A DNA stretch of 64,000 bases from Deltaproteobacteria bacterium (GTDB taxonomy: Bacteria; Myxococcota_A; Polyangia; Polyangiales; Ga0077539): the NCBI GenBank assembly GCA_016704445.1, contig JADJAE010000011.1, positions 1 to 64,000 on the forward strand. Direction: 5' to 3'. How positions within the stretch are numbered: the stretch's first letter is position 1; every line of letters starts with the position of its first letter. The notes beneath the pieces are model-generated. The model searched no databases and was not told the DNA's origin. It was given only the letters and a program-made list of their open reading frames with translations. A program made the translations under genes and the position numbers. Below are positions 1-8,546 of this stretch, in pieces.

Positions 1-1
1 G

Positions 2-262
2 GTCACCTCGCTCCAGCGCCACTACCCCCGCATCGTGCTCAACGCGACCCGCATCGACCGCGTGGTGCGCCAGAGCGCCCCGAACTTCGTGGCCAGCCTC
101 AACGGCGTGGGCACCGCGGCCAGCAACGTGGGCCTCTCCGCCGTCGCCTGCGTCGCCCGCGCGGGCGTGGTGGCCACGGACATCGCCAGCCGCTTCAGCG
201 CCTCGGCGCAGGTGAGCGTGGAGTTCAGCGCCTCGGTCTCCGTCCAGGGCACCGCCCAATAG
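2..262 (+). CDS. C-terminal end of an unknown protein (gene cut by window start)
   Basis: An open frame enters from the left edge and stops at the TAG at 260-262, giving the last 86 residues of a protein whose start lies outside the window. The tail is rich in Ala, Val and Ser, and its last 25 residues alternate small and hydrophobic residues (SASAQVSVEFSASVSVQG), which would suit beta strands. No domain or motif is recognised. Codon use matches the neighbouring genes, so it is probably real. Confidence 0.6.
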   Translation, partial: VTSLQRHYPRIVLNATRIDRVVRQSAPNFVASLNGVGTAASNVGLSAVACVARAGVVATDIASRFSASAQVSVEFSASVSVQGTAQ

Positions 263-331
263 CCGAGTGCCCCATGGGCGCCCGGACGGGTCTTTACCCG
301 GAGGCCCTGCCTGGCCTACATCCCGGGCGCC

Positions 332-919
332 ATGTTTCTCCAGACCTTCTTCGAACCGAAGCTCGACCTCGACCGGCTGCGCGCCATGCTCGACACCTGC
401 GGCCCGTGGGCGCGAGCCAACGCCGTGCACACGCTCACGCCCGCGCAGATGAAGGTGCTCTTCGAGGCCTGTGAGGGCGAGGCGCTCACCCTCGACGCGA
501 TGGTCCCGACCGGGGAGCCCCTGGTCGAGGTGATCCACCACGGCAAGAACACCCTGCCGATGTTCAGCCATTTCCAGAAGCGATTCTGCCGGCCCGACGG
601 CGAAGACAGCCCCGACCAGCTCTGGGGCTACAACCACAACGGCGGCCTCGTGACGGCCGTGACGGGCCCCGGGTACTTCGTCGCCACCCTCACCGAGAAG
701 GGCGAGGTGCTCATCGACTACGCGAAGGTCCCGCCGCGCAAGCCCGCCGGATGGCCGACGATCATGGGTCCGACCGCGCGCGCCGGGAGCCTCGTCTGGG
801 CGGGCATGACGGACGTCCTGCGCCGCGTCACCGACCACGTCACCATCGGCACCGCTTACATGAACGGTAAGCCCAGGGGGCAGTACTTCGCCCTCTGCCG
901 CGAAGATCCGAAGGTCTGA
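332..919 (+). CDS. Unknown 195-aa protein
   Basis: The ATG at 332 begins a 195-residue protein with no signal peptide or membrane segment, so a cytoplasmic location is likely. It is acidic at the N-terminus (FFEPKLDLDRLRAMLD) and has a central part rich in Gly, Pro and aromatic residues (PDQLWGYNHNGGLVTAVTGPGY). No catalytic motif is recognised. The frame has strong G/C third-position bias over its full length and no competing longer frame, which supports it as a real gene. It stands alone between the partial gene on the left and the kinase-like gene on the right. Confidence 0.65.
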   Translation: MFLQTFFEPKLDLDRLRAMLDTCGPWARANAVHTLTPAQMKVLFEACEGEALTLDAMVPTGEPLVEVIHHGKNTLPMFSHFQKRFCRPDGEDSPDQLWGYNHNGGLVTAVTGPGYFVATLTEKGEVLIDYAKVPPRKPAGWPTIMGPTARAGSLVWAGMTDVLRRVTDHVTIGTAYMNGKPRGQYFALCREDPKV

Positions 920-956
920 CCTACGCTCCGCTCGCTACTGGCGTCCCGCCCGCCGC

Positions 957-2943
957 TTGCGTAGCGTCGACGGCGTGGTGGCTGATCCGATCGATCCAGG
1001 CGATCTGTCCGTTGGCGCTGAGCTCCCGGGGGCCTACACCATCGAGGAGCCCGTGGTGCAGGGGCGCACCCGGGTGATCTACGCCGCCCGCTCTGGCGAG
1101 GGCGAGCTGGTGGCGGTGCACGTGCTCGACGCGGGCCTCGTCGACGGAATGGGGGAATGGTTCGCGCAGGTCGCGACGGCGCGCGGGGAGATCCAGCACC
1201 CATCACTCCCGAGAACCCTCTCGGTCGGCCGGCTCGACGACGGCCGCCCCTTCGAGGTCACCGAGTTCCTGGAGGGCACCTCGATGCGCGAGGCGCTCGA
1301 GGCCTCGCCCGAGGGGCTCGATCCGCTCGCGGTGGTGCGCGTCGTCAACGAGGTGGCCTCGGCGCTCGACGCGCTCCACGGGCGCGCTCCGCCGGTCGCG
1401 CACCGCACCCTCTGCCCCGAGCACGTGGTCATGCTCCGGGACACCCACGAGGTCCGGCTGCTGGGGCTCTACAACGCCGATCGCCCGCAGTTCGAGGGCG
1501 TCCGTCCCGGCTACCGCTCGCCCGAAGAGCTCGCCGGGGTCCTTTCGCTGGGCGCTCGCGCCGACGTGTTCAGCCTCGCCACGCTGACCTACGAGCTGCT
1601 CACCGGCCGCCCCGCGTGGCCGCACGTCCCCGAGCTCGCGCTCGACTCCATGCGCGTCGGCGTCCGCGACCGGGTGAGCGTGCTGCGCCCGGTGCTCCCG
1701 ACGGCGCTCGATGCGGTCTTCGAGCGCGCCTGGTCGCTCTCCCCGGACGCTCGCCACTCGTCCGCGGGGCGCTTCGCTCGGGCGCTTCGAGCCGCCATCG
1801 ACCCGCTCGACCTGGCCGCCTCGCTGTCCAGCAACGTCTTCGACGACCGGCCCACGGCGCAGGTCCCGGTGATGTCGCTGCGGGTGCGCAACAACACCCT
1901 CCTCAACGCCGGGGCGGTCGCGCAGGCCATCTTCCCTCGCGCGGTCGTGGGGAAGGTGCGGGCCAGCGAAGCCGAGGCCGAGGCCGGGCGAAGGGAAGCC
2001 GACGCGTCCGCCGCCCCCGCGGGGGCTCCGGGCGCCGCTCCCTCCCGGCACGAGGCCCGTGCGGGCCGACGAGTCAGAGCCCCCGGCGAAGATCACGGTG
2101 CCCCGCCCGGAGGACATCCTCCCGACGCCAGAACCCTCCGAGGAGAGCCCCTCGGAGGAGACTCCCATCGCCACCTCGGCCCCGGTTCCGGAGCCCACCG
2201 GACCCACTGACGTCGTGCGCACGCTGGCCCGGAGCCCGGTCGAGTCCACCCAGCCGACCGAGCTCCCGGTCGCGCCCGTCCGACGGGGCCGCCGAGGCCC
2301 GCACGCCGGTGTCCGTCTCCGAGCCGCCCGATGATCCCACGCCGCGACCGGCCCGCCTGGCCCCGCAGCCCGAGCCCATCGAGGTCTCCCGGCCCCCGGT
2401 CGTCGAGGCCCCACCGCCCCCGCCGCCGGTCGCGGCGGTCGCCTTACCTGAGCCGGTAAGCCCGCCCCCAGCCGAGCCCGCTCCCCCCCGCGGCGCGTCG
2501 CTCCGCCGCCGCAGAGCTACGTCTACCCGCTCGACGCTCCGCCGCTCGAAGGTCGCCCCGAGTCCCGGCTCTTCCTCGACGAGCCCACGGCGGTGTTCAA
2601 CACGCCGGTGCCGGCCGCGACCCCGTGGACCCGCTCTCCGGTCGCGCTCGCCGGGCTCTTCATCGCCCACGCGCTGCTCATCGTCGGCGTCGCGCACGCC
2701 ATCTCGTACGCGCTGGTGCACCGTCAGACGCCGACCACGCAGATCGTCCCTGGGCCATCGCCGGTGTGCGCTCCGTGCGCGGCGTGCCCGGCCCCTCCCC
2801 CGGCTCAACCCGAGAGCGTCAACCAGGCCCTCTCTCCGGCGCGTGCCCCGGTGGCCGCGAGGGCGCTGCGCCCGGCGCCGGCTCGTGCCCCGGCGCGGCC
2901 CCAGATCATTCGCTCGGTGCCGGATTTCGGGCGGCCGCGCTAG
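957..2943 (+). CDS. Membrane-anchored pseudokinase (kinase-fold protein), frame broken in linker
   Basis: The N-terminal ~270 residues follow the bacterial Ser/Thr kinase fold, but the catalytic residues are missing. The glycine loop is degenerate (EPVVQGRTRVIYAAR), the VAIK lysine is His (ELVAVHVLDA), HRD reads HRT with no catalytic Asp, and DFG is replaced by LLGLYNA. The activation and F-helix regions are recognisable (RADVFSLATLTYELLTG). A long Pro-rich linker follows, then a membrane segment around 2640-2720 (ALAGLFIAHALLIVGVAHAI) and a short Cys/Pro-rich tail. The coding signal changes frame three times in the linker (about 1.97-2.05 kb, 2.29 kb and 2.51 kb). These may be sequence errors in GC runs or real decay. 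The start is TTG 957 or GTG 975. The last 4 bp overlap the convergent peptidase gene. Confidence 0.7.
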
Positions 2944-4334
2944 CTGCTGCAGGGCGGCGTCACGTCGAGCACGATGCGATTGGCAGGGACGAGGTACTGC
3001 GCCGCCACCCGGCGGACGTCGTCGAGGGTCACGGCCAGGTAGCGGTCGAGCTCGGTGTTCACGATCGACGCGTCGCCGTCGTAGAGCTCGGTCATCCCCA
3101 GATACTGCGCGCGACCCACCGGCCGCTGCAGTCCGAAGACGAAGCCGGCGCGGATGTTGTTCTTCGCCTTCTCCAGCTCTCGGGCGGTGATGCCCCGGGC
3201 CACTACCTGCGAGACCAGCGCGTCGAGCGCCCGCCGGGCCTCCGCGGGCTGGTGCCCTCGCGAGCAGATCGCCCACACCGCGAGCAGGTCGGGGCCCCGG
3301 CGGTCTTCGGTGTCCACGGAGATCTCCGACAGCAGCTCCTGGTCGCGCACCAGGGACCGATAGAGCCGCGACGACTCTCCTCCCCCGAGCACGGTGGCGA
3401 GCACCTCCAGGGGGTAGTGATCGGGCGTGCGGCGCGGAGGGATGTGCCACGCCACGTGGAAGCCCGGCATCTCGGCGTGCGGGTCGACCATGGACTCGGT
3501 GCGCTCCCCGACGGGAGGCTGATAGGCCGTGTCCTGCCACGGCTCGCCGCGCCGGGTACGGATGTCCCCGAAGTGCGTTCGCACCATCGCGAGCGCCTCG
3601 GCCGGGTCGAAGTCCCCGGCGATGGTGAGCACCGCGTTGTCGGGCGCGTAGAAGCGCGTGTGGAAGGCCCGCACCCGCGCGATCTGCTCGGCCGGGGCGA
3701 CGCCGGGCATCTCCAGGTCGCGCACGTCGCCGATGGTGCTGTGCGAGTAGGGGAAATAGCCGTCGTAGAAGACCTCGTCGCGCCGCAGGAACGACAGCAT
3801 GTACGGGCGGTTCTCGTAGGACTGCCGACGCTCCTCCATCACCGTGAGCCGCTGGTTCTCGAAGGCCTCGGCGGTGATGGCGAGCGAGCGCATCCGGTCG
3901 GCCTCGAGCCACAGCCCCAGCTCCAGCGCGTGCGCGGGGAGCATCTCGTAGTAGTTGGTGCGGTCCTCCGAGGTCGTGGCGTTGGAGTCGGCGCCGACGC
4001 GCGACAGCAGCCGGTCGAACTCGCCCTTCGGCAGGGTCTCGGTGCCCTCGAACATCAGGTGCTCGAAGAGGTGCGCGAAGCCCGTCTGCCCCTGCGGCTC
4101 GACCCGCGCTCCGACGTCGTAATAGATCGCGATGGCCACCGTGGGCACCGAGCGGTCCGGCGAGAGCACCACCCGGAGGCCGTTCTCCAGTCGCTCTCGC
4201 TGCACGGGAATCTGCAGCGCGGAGGGCGCCGCCGAGGCCGCGGGCGCTGGGACCTGCTGAGAGCCCACGGCCCCCGAGAGAAGCGACGCCGCCACGAACA
4301 ACCACACACCCAGACGACGCGCTGAACGATTCAT
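2940..4334 (-). CDS. M16 (pitrilysin-like) zinc peptidase, secreted
   Basis: This 464-residue protein is an M16-family metallopeptidase. The inverted zinc site HxxEH is present as HLFEHLMFEG, with the distal Glu in the TVMEER segment about 75 residues later. The processing-peptidase pattern continues in the second domain (GGGESSRLYRSLVRDQELLS). The chosen ATG at 4334 gives a typical signal peptide (MNRSARRLGVWLFVAASLLS), which implies export to the periplasm or cell surface. Length fits the single-subunit half-size M16B type, which usually pairs with a second, often inactive, subunit. No such partner is adjacent. The gene is convergent with the pseudokinase gene and divergent from the lipoprotein gene at 4418. 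Confidence 0.88.
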   Translation of the reverse strand: MNRSARRLGVWLFVAASLLSGAVGSQQVPAPAASAAPSALQIPVQRERLENGLRVVLSPDRSVPTVAIAIYYDVGARVEPQGQTGFAHLFEHLMFEGTETLPKGEFDRLLSRVGADSNATTSEDRTNYYEMLPAHALELGLWLEADRMRSLAITAEAFENQRLTVMEERRQSYENRPYMLSFLRRDEVFYDGYFPYSHSTIGDVRDLEMPGVAPAEQIARVRAFHTRFYAPDNAVLTIAGDFDPAEALAMVRTHFGDIRTRRGEPWQDTAYQPPVGERTESMVDPHAEMPGFHVAWHIPPRRTPDHYPLEVLATVLGGGESSRLYRSLVRDQELLSEISVDTEDRRGPDLLAVWAICSRGHQPAEARRALDALVSQVVARGITARELEKAKNNIRAGFVFGLQRPVGRAQYLGMTELYDGDASIVNTELDRYLAVTLDDVRRVAAQYLVPANRIVLDVTPPCSS

Positions 4335-4417
4335 GTCGGGCGCGAAGGTACCGGCACCCGCCTGCGCCGCCAATGGGTCGCGCGACCCCGCTCGAAGGGT
4401 GCTAGGTCAGTGCCATC

Positions 4418-5050
4418 GTGACCCCGCGATCACCCACCCTCCTCGTCGCCCTGGCGCTCTCCAGCGCGTGCGTCTCGCGCTCCCCCTCCGCTCCGGTCGA
4501 CGCCTCCTCCGGCGCCTCCGCGGCCGCCCGGCCGGCGCGCTCAATCAGGCCCGAGCTGCCGCCGATGGTCCCCGACCAGGCCGACGGCCACGCCTGTTTC
4601 CCCACGGATTTCGAGACCACCCGCGCTCGCATCCGCGGCGACCACCTCGAGCTCTGCGGCCTCACCCGGGGCTCCCCGCGCTGCTACTCGGTCGACCCGC
4701 TGACCTCCTTCGTGAGGGTCATCGAGGTGCCCGACGCTCCCCGACAGCGACCGCCGCAGCCCCTCCTGGAGGCGCCCCTCACCCGCTCCGAGGTCTCGAC
4801 CCGCGGCGCCCGCGCGGACACCCGCGGCGGCACCCTCTCGGTCGTCTCGGCGAGCGGCCCCTCCCGCACCATCAACGCCCGCTCGGTCGGCCTGAGCGCG
4901 CTCGACAACGGCGTGCTCGCACCGTGGGGCGACGGCTGGTTCATCGCGGTGTTCGGCGTCCGGGCGCCCGACCTCGGGGCCTCCGCGATCATCGAGACCG
5001 GCAAGATCCGGCTCCGCGGCCGGGCGGCCTACAACCCCTGTCCCCCCTGA
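4418..5050 (+). CDS. Putative lipoprotein, unknown function
   Basis: The GTG at 4418 starts a 210-residue protein with a lipoprotein signal (LLVALALSSAC), so it is probably lipid-anchored. The mature part begins with a low-complexity Ser/Ala/Pro linker. It then has a compact domain with three Cys (HACF, ELCG, PRCY) and a C-terminal part ending in YNPCPP. No known domain is recognised. It is divergently transcribed from the M16 peptidase across an 83-bp gap. Confidence 0.65.
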   Translation: MTPRSPTLLVALALSSACVSRSPSAPVDASSGASAAARPARSIRPELPPMVPDQADGHACFPTDFETTRARIRGDHLELCGLTRGSPRCYSVDPLTSFVRVIEVPDAPRQRPPQPLLEAPLTRSEVSTRGARADTRGGTLSVVSASGPSRTINARSVGLSALDNGVLAPWGDGWFIAVFGVRAPDLGASAIIETGKIRLRGRAAYNPCPP

Positions 5051-5116
5051 GAACCTGATCCGTCGACTGTAAGCCCCGCCTCGCCGCGGGCGTTCACCCC
5101 ACCAGAGGTGAACCCC

Positions 5117-6036
5117 ATGAAGCGCTCCCTGTCACTGCTCCCGCTCCTCGCCCTCGCCGCCGCCACGGGCTGCGCGGGCCCCTCGTCCTACGTCGTCCCC
5201 GCCGGCAGCTACCGCTCGGCCCACGTCGGCACGACGAGCGTCGCGCAGTCGGGCTACGAGCCCTCCGCGCAGCCCGTGTCCTCCGCCTCGGTGACCGCCG
5301 AGTCTTCCTCGCCGGGTCGCGCCCTCTCCGACGGCGACGGCCCTCGCGCGCAGCCCTCCTCGCCGCCCGCGAGCTCCCTTCCTCGCTGCGACCCGGACTC
5401 GCGACCCACTGGGGCGAGGACCGCTACTCCACGGTGCGCACCACGGCCTTCGAGCGCGCCTCCGAGCGGCCCTTCGACGTCGCGACGCTGCACTACAACG
5501 ACGCCCGGCTCTCGGCGATGCAGGCGCTGCGGGAGAGCTTCCGGTGGCTCTCGGTGCACCGTGACGGCATCCGCATCTCGCTCCGGGGTGAGTCCGGCGA
5601 GGTGCTCCCTGGCTTCATGAGCGGCGGCGAAGCATTCGTCATCGGCCAGCCCGGACAGCGCTACGCCATCGTGCTGGAGAACCAGACCTCGGCGCGCATC
5701 GAGGCGGTGCTGACCGTCGACGGCCTCGACGTCATCAACGGTCAGCCCGGCAGCACGGACCACCGGGGATACCTCGTTCGCCCGCACGGGAGCATCGTGG
5801 TCGAGGGCTTTCGCCGCAGCAGCAGCACCGTGGCGGCGTTTCGCTTCGGCGGGGTCGAAGGGTCCTACGCGGACGAGCGAGGCTCGGCGCGCAACGTGGG
5901 CGTCATCGGAGTGGCGCTCTTCGCAGAGCGCGGCGCGACGCTGGACCTCGAGGAGAATGAAGTGGAGCTGCGTCGGTCGGCGAACCCCTTCCCTGGCGGG
6001 TTCGCGCCTCCGCCGGCCAACCGGCCGTACTACTGA
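5117..6036 (+). CDS. Putative lipoprotein, one frameshift
   Basis: The ATG at 5117 follows a good ribosome site (AGAGGTGA). It starts a lipoprotein signal (LLPLLALAAATGC). The coding frame changes once near 5340: after a Ser-rich linker it continues in the +1 frame as LATHWGEDRYSTVRTTAF and runs to TGA 6034-6036. The folded part (about 5390-6030) is rich in short strands (GIRISLRGESGEVLPGF, YAIVLENQTSARIEAVLTVD, GYLVRPHGSIVVEGFR). It ends in a Pro-rich tail (GGFAPPPANRPYY). This resembles surface lipoproteins of unknown function in myxobacteria. The frameshift may be a sequence error, because the downstream frame is well kept. Confidence 0.6.
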
Positions 6037-6059
6037 CCCGGGCGCTTATCTCGCCCGGG
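6037..6059. terminator. Bidirectional hairpin terminator
   Basis: There is a perfect 8-bp stem (CCCGGGCG / CGCCCGGG) with a 7-nt loop. It sits directly after the stop codon of the lipoprotein gene and just before the stop codon of the convergent bacterioferritin gene. There is no clear T-tract, as is common in very GC-rich genomes. Confidence 0.6.
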
Positions 6060-6065
6060 CGATGA

Positions 6066-6536
6066 TCAACCGTGGAGCTGCTGGGCGAGGTAGTTCTGCT
6101 CGCCGATCTGGCCGATGAGGCCGAGCTGCGTCTCGAGCCAGTCGGCGTGCTCCTCCTCGCTCACCAGGATGTCCTTGAGCAGGGCCTCGGTGCCGTTGTC
6201 GCCGAGGTCGCGGCAGAGCTTCACGCCGTCGTTGAGGCGCTGAAGCGCATCCTTCTCGAGCTGCAGGTCGAGCTGAAACTGCTCGGCAACGCTCTCCCCG
6301 ACATTGACCTTGCTGAGCCGCTGGAGGTTGGGAACGCCCTCCAGGTACAGGATCCGCTCGATGATCCTGTCGGCGTGCTTCATCTCGTCGATGGACTCCT
6401 TCTTCACGTAGTCCGCCAGGTGCAGGTAACCCCAGTTGCGGCACATCTTGGCGTGGATGAAATACTCGTTGATGGCAGTGAGCTCTGCCGTCAGCACTGC
6501 ATTGAGCAGATCGATGATCGCCGCTTGACCCTTCAT
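6066..6536 (-). CDS. bfr: Bacterioferritin
   Basis: A 156-residue protein of standard bacterioferritin length. It stores iron as a ferric mineral inside a 24-subunit shell in the cytoplasm. The ferroxidase residues are all at the canonical positions: Glu18 (LTAELT), Glu51, His54, Glu94 (LQLEKDAL), Glu127 and His130 (SEEEH). The heme-ligand Met52 (DEMKHAD) identifies it as a heme-binding bacterioferritin rather than a plain ferritin. The ATG at 6536 is preceded by GGAGG. Just upstream on the same strand lies the bacterioferritin-associated ferredoxin gene, so storage and release functions are probably co-expressed. Confidence 0.97.
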   Translation of the reverse strand: MKGQAAIIDLLNAVLTAELTAINEYFIHAKMCRNWGYLHLADYVKKESIDEMKHADRIIERILYLEGVPNLQRLSKVNVGESVAEQFQLDLQLEKDALQRLNDGVKLCRDLGDNGTEALLKDILVSEEEHADWLETQLGLIGQIGEQNYLAQQLHG

Positions 6537-6619
6537 GGAGACCTCCAGGCGATGGATGGTTACCCGAGGGCGGGCCGTCGAGCGTGGGAAATGCTCGACC
6601 CGGCGGATGATTGGCCTTC

Positions 6620-6829
6620 TCAGCCGGTCATCATCATCGGCAGCCGTGAACGGCTCCGGACCTCCGAGGGGAGCGTCTCTTCGATGAGCTCGTCGATGGC
6701 ATCGCGGCACGAGCCGCAATCCGTCCCGGCGCCGCAGGCCGCGCCCACCGCATCGACGGTCTCCGCACCCTCGCGAATGACGGACCTGATCTTCTTGCAG
6801 GGAATCCCGTGGCAGACGCAAACGATCAT
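6620..6829 (-). CDS. bfd: Bacterioferritin-associated ferredoxin (BFD-type [2Fe-2S] protein)
   Basis: A 69-residue BFD-like protein. The cluster ligands are seen as CVCHG near the N-terminus and CGAGTDCGSC about 30 residues later, the usual CxC...CxxC arrangement. Bfd delivers electrons to the bacterioferritin heme so that stored iron is reduced and released. The ATG at 6829 is preferred over GTG 6838 because it has the better spacing to GGAG and gives the normal N-terminus MIVCVCHGI. The C-terminal ~15 residues (RSRSRLPMMMTG) are an unstructured extension. It is 83 bp upstream of bfr on the same strand. Confidence 0.93.
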   Translation of the reverse strand: MIVCVCHGIPCKKIRSVIREGAETVDAVGAACGAGTDCGSCRDAIDELIEETLPSEVRSRSRLPMMMTG

Positions 6830-6870
6830 CGGGAGCACATCTCCAGGTAGAAGGTGTCCCCTGTTATAGT

Positions 6871-6889
6871 GAGATCAGTTATCGTTTTC
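6871..6889 (-). promoter_or_regulatory. Possible Fur-type iron box upstream of bfd
   Basis: Read on the minus strand this is GAAAACGATAACTGATCTC, which matches 12 of 19 positions of the classical Fur consensus. It lies about 40 bp upstream of the bfd start in the 85-bp gap shared with the divergent kinase gene. Iron control of bfd is common in other bacteria, but the site is only a visual match. Confidence 0.35.
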
Positions 6890-6914
6890 AAGCCCCCCCC
6901 TGGAGGGGTGCGGG

Positions 6915-8546
6915 ATGGCGGCGCGGCGAAGGGTTGAGGTAGTCTGCGGCGGTGCGCAGGGCGGAACGAGTGAAGCCGGACGGCCGAGCGAGCGGCCCGT
7001 CATGACGACCAGCGAGCGTCGTTCGAGGCTGCTGCGCGAGGGGCCCGACCCCCTCGTCGGCCAGATGGTGAACGGCAAGTTCCGCATCATCGAGGAGGTC
7101 GCCGCCGGGGGGATGGGGAAGATCTACCGCGCGGAGCAGCTCCCGCTCGGCCGGGTGGTGGCGGTGAAGGTGCTTCACACCCGCTACACGGAGACGCAGG
7201 ACGACCCGGCGTTTCAGAAGCGCTTCTTCCTCGAGGCGAGCATCCTGTCGCGGCTCCAGCACCCGAACATCGTCACGGTCTTCGACTACGGGCGCATCGA
7301 GGGTCTGGCCGAGGAGGCCTTCTTCATGGCGATGGAGTTTCTCCCCGGGGAGACGCTCCACCGTCGGTTGAAGCGCGAGGGCGCCCTCAACGCCGAGGCC
7401 ACCGTGGCCATCGTCCGGCAGATCGCGAAGGGGCTCCGCGAGGCGCACCGGCAGGGCGTGGTGCACCGCGACCTCAAGCCCTCCAACGTGATGCTCGTGC
7501 CCGACGAGTCCGGCGAGGAGACCATCAAGATCCTCGATTTCGGCCTGGTGAAGGTGCTCCGCGACGACTCCGAAGAGCTCACCAAGGAGGGCTCCTTCCT
7601 CGGCTCTCCCCGGTACATGTCCCCCGAGCAGATCGCCCACGGCCGGGTCGACCTGCGCACGGACATCTATTCGCTCGGGGTGATCCTCTACCAGTGCCTC
7701 TGCGGTCGGCCGCCCTTCGAGGCCGACAACGCGGTGCACATCCTCATGGCCCACCTGCACACGCCGGTGCCGCCCTTCCATGAGCGCAACCCCGCGGTGG
7801 TGGTCCCCGAGCCGCTGGGCGCGCTGGCGATGCTCTGCCTGGAGAAGCAGCCCGAGCGACGACCCGCCACCATGGACGACTTCCTCGTGGCGCTGCGGCA
7901 GTGCGAGCAGTCCCTCGGCCTCCCGGGCTCGGGGATGTTCACCGAACGCTCGATGCCCTCGGGGCGGCGGCCGACGATTCCCCCGCTGCCTCCCACCGAG
8001 ATGCTTCCCGCGGCCCAGCCCGCAGCCGCCTCGCGGAGTCCGCTGGCCCTGGTCATCGGCGTCATCGCGCTCGCCACCCTCGGGCTCGCCGTAGGCATTT
8101 TCTTCAAGTCGAAGCTCTCGCCGCCCGCCGTCGCGCCCCCCTCCGCCACGGCCGCCGCGACCCCCGCCGCGCCTCCCCGCGCGCCGGCCGCGCCGTATCG
8201 CCTGGAGATCGACTCCGCCCCTCCGGGCGCTGCGGTCGTCGAGGGGGGCAACGTCCTCGGGGTGACGCCCATCGGAGTGATGATCGACAGCGCCTCCGTG
8301 GCGTCGTCGCCGCGACGCTTCGTGCTTCGCCTCCCGGGTCACCGGCCCTACGAGCTCAGCGCCGGTCCCTCGACGGAGCCCTCGGTCCGCACGGTGGCGA
8401 CGCTGGTGGCGGACGAGGTGCCGGTCGTCCAGACCCCGGTCGCCCCGAGCGCTCCCCGGCCGGCGCACGCCGAACCTCGTGGCCGTCGACCTCCGCGTCC
8501 TCCGGTCAACCCGTCGGGTGACTCCGACATCCGACTGCATCGGTGA
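6915..8546 (+). CDS. Membrane Ser/Thr protein kinase with extracytoplasmic PEGA-like domain
   Basis: A 543-residue kinase with all catalytic elements: glycine loop AAGGMG (residues 63-68), VAVK Lys85, alpha-C Glu107, HRDLKPSN (Asp186), DFG 208-210, and the APE region as MSPEQ. A single membrane segment at about 376-397 (LALVIGVIALATLGLAVGIF) separates the cytoplasmic kinase from an outside part. That part has a Pro/Ala linker and a PEGA-like beta domain (IDSAPPGAAVVEGGNVLGVTPI). The start at 6915 is supported by GGAGGGG six bases upstream; ATG 7002 is the alternative. Its stop overlaps the GTG start of the TonB-receptor fusion by 4 bp, so the two are translationally coupled and probably act together at the cell envelope. 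Confidence 0.92.
   Translation: MAARRRVEVVCGGAQGGTSEAGRPSERPVMTTSERRSRLLREGPDPLVGQMVNGKFRIIEEVAAGGMGKIYRAEQLPLGRVVAVKVLHTRYTETQDDPAFQKRFFLEASILSRLQHPNIVTVFDYGRIEGLAEEAFFMAMEFLPGETLHRRLKREGALNAEATVAIVRQIAKGLREAHRQGVVHRDLKPSNVMLVPDESGEETIKILDFGLVKVLRDDSEELTKEGSFLGSPRYMSPEQIAHGRVDLRTDIYSLGVILYQCLCGRPPFEADNAVHILMAHLHTPVPPFHERNPAVVVPEPLGALAMLCLEKQPERRPATMDDFLVALRQCEQSLGLPGSGMFTERSMPSGRRPTIPPLPPTEMLPAAQPAAASRSPLALVIGVIALATLGLAVGIFFKSKLSPPAVAPPSATAAATPAAPPRAPAAPYRLEIDSAPPGAAVVEGGNVLGVTPIGVMIDSASVASSPRRFVLRLPGHRPYELSAGPSTEPSVRTVATLVADEVPVVQTPVAPSAPRPAHAEPRGRRPPRPPVNPSGDSDIRLHR

Noticed and set aside
2074..4305. 743-aa minus-strand ORF overlapping the M16 peptidase
   Set aside because: It is an out-of-frame shadow caused by high GC. 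The M16 frame has all family motifs.
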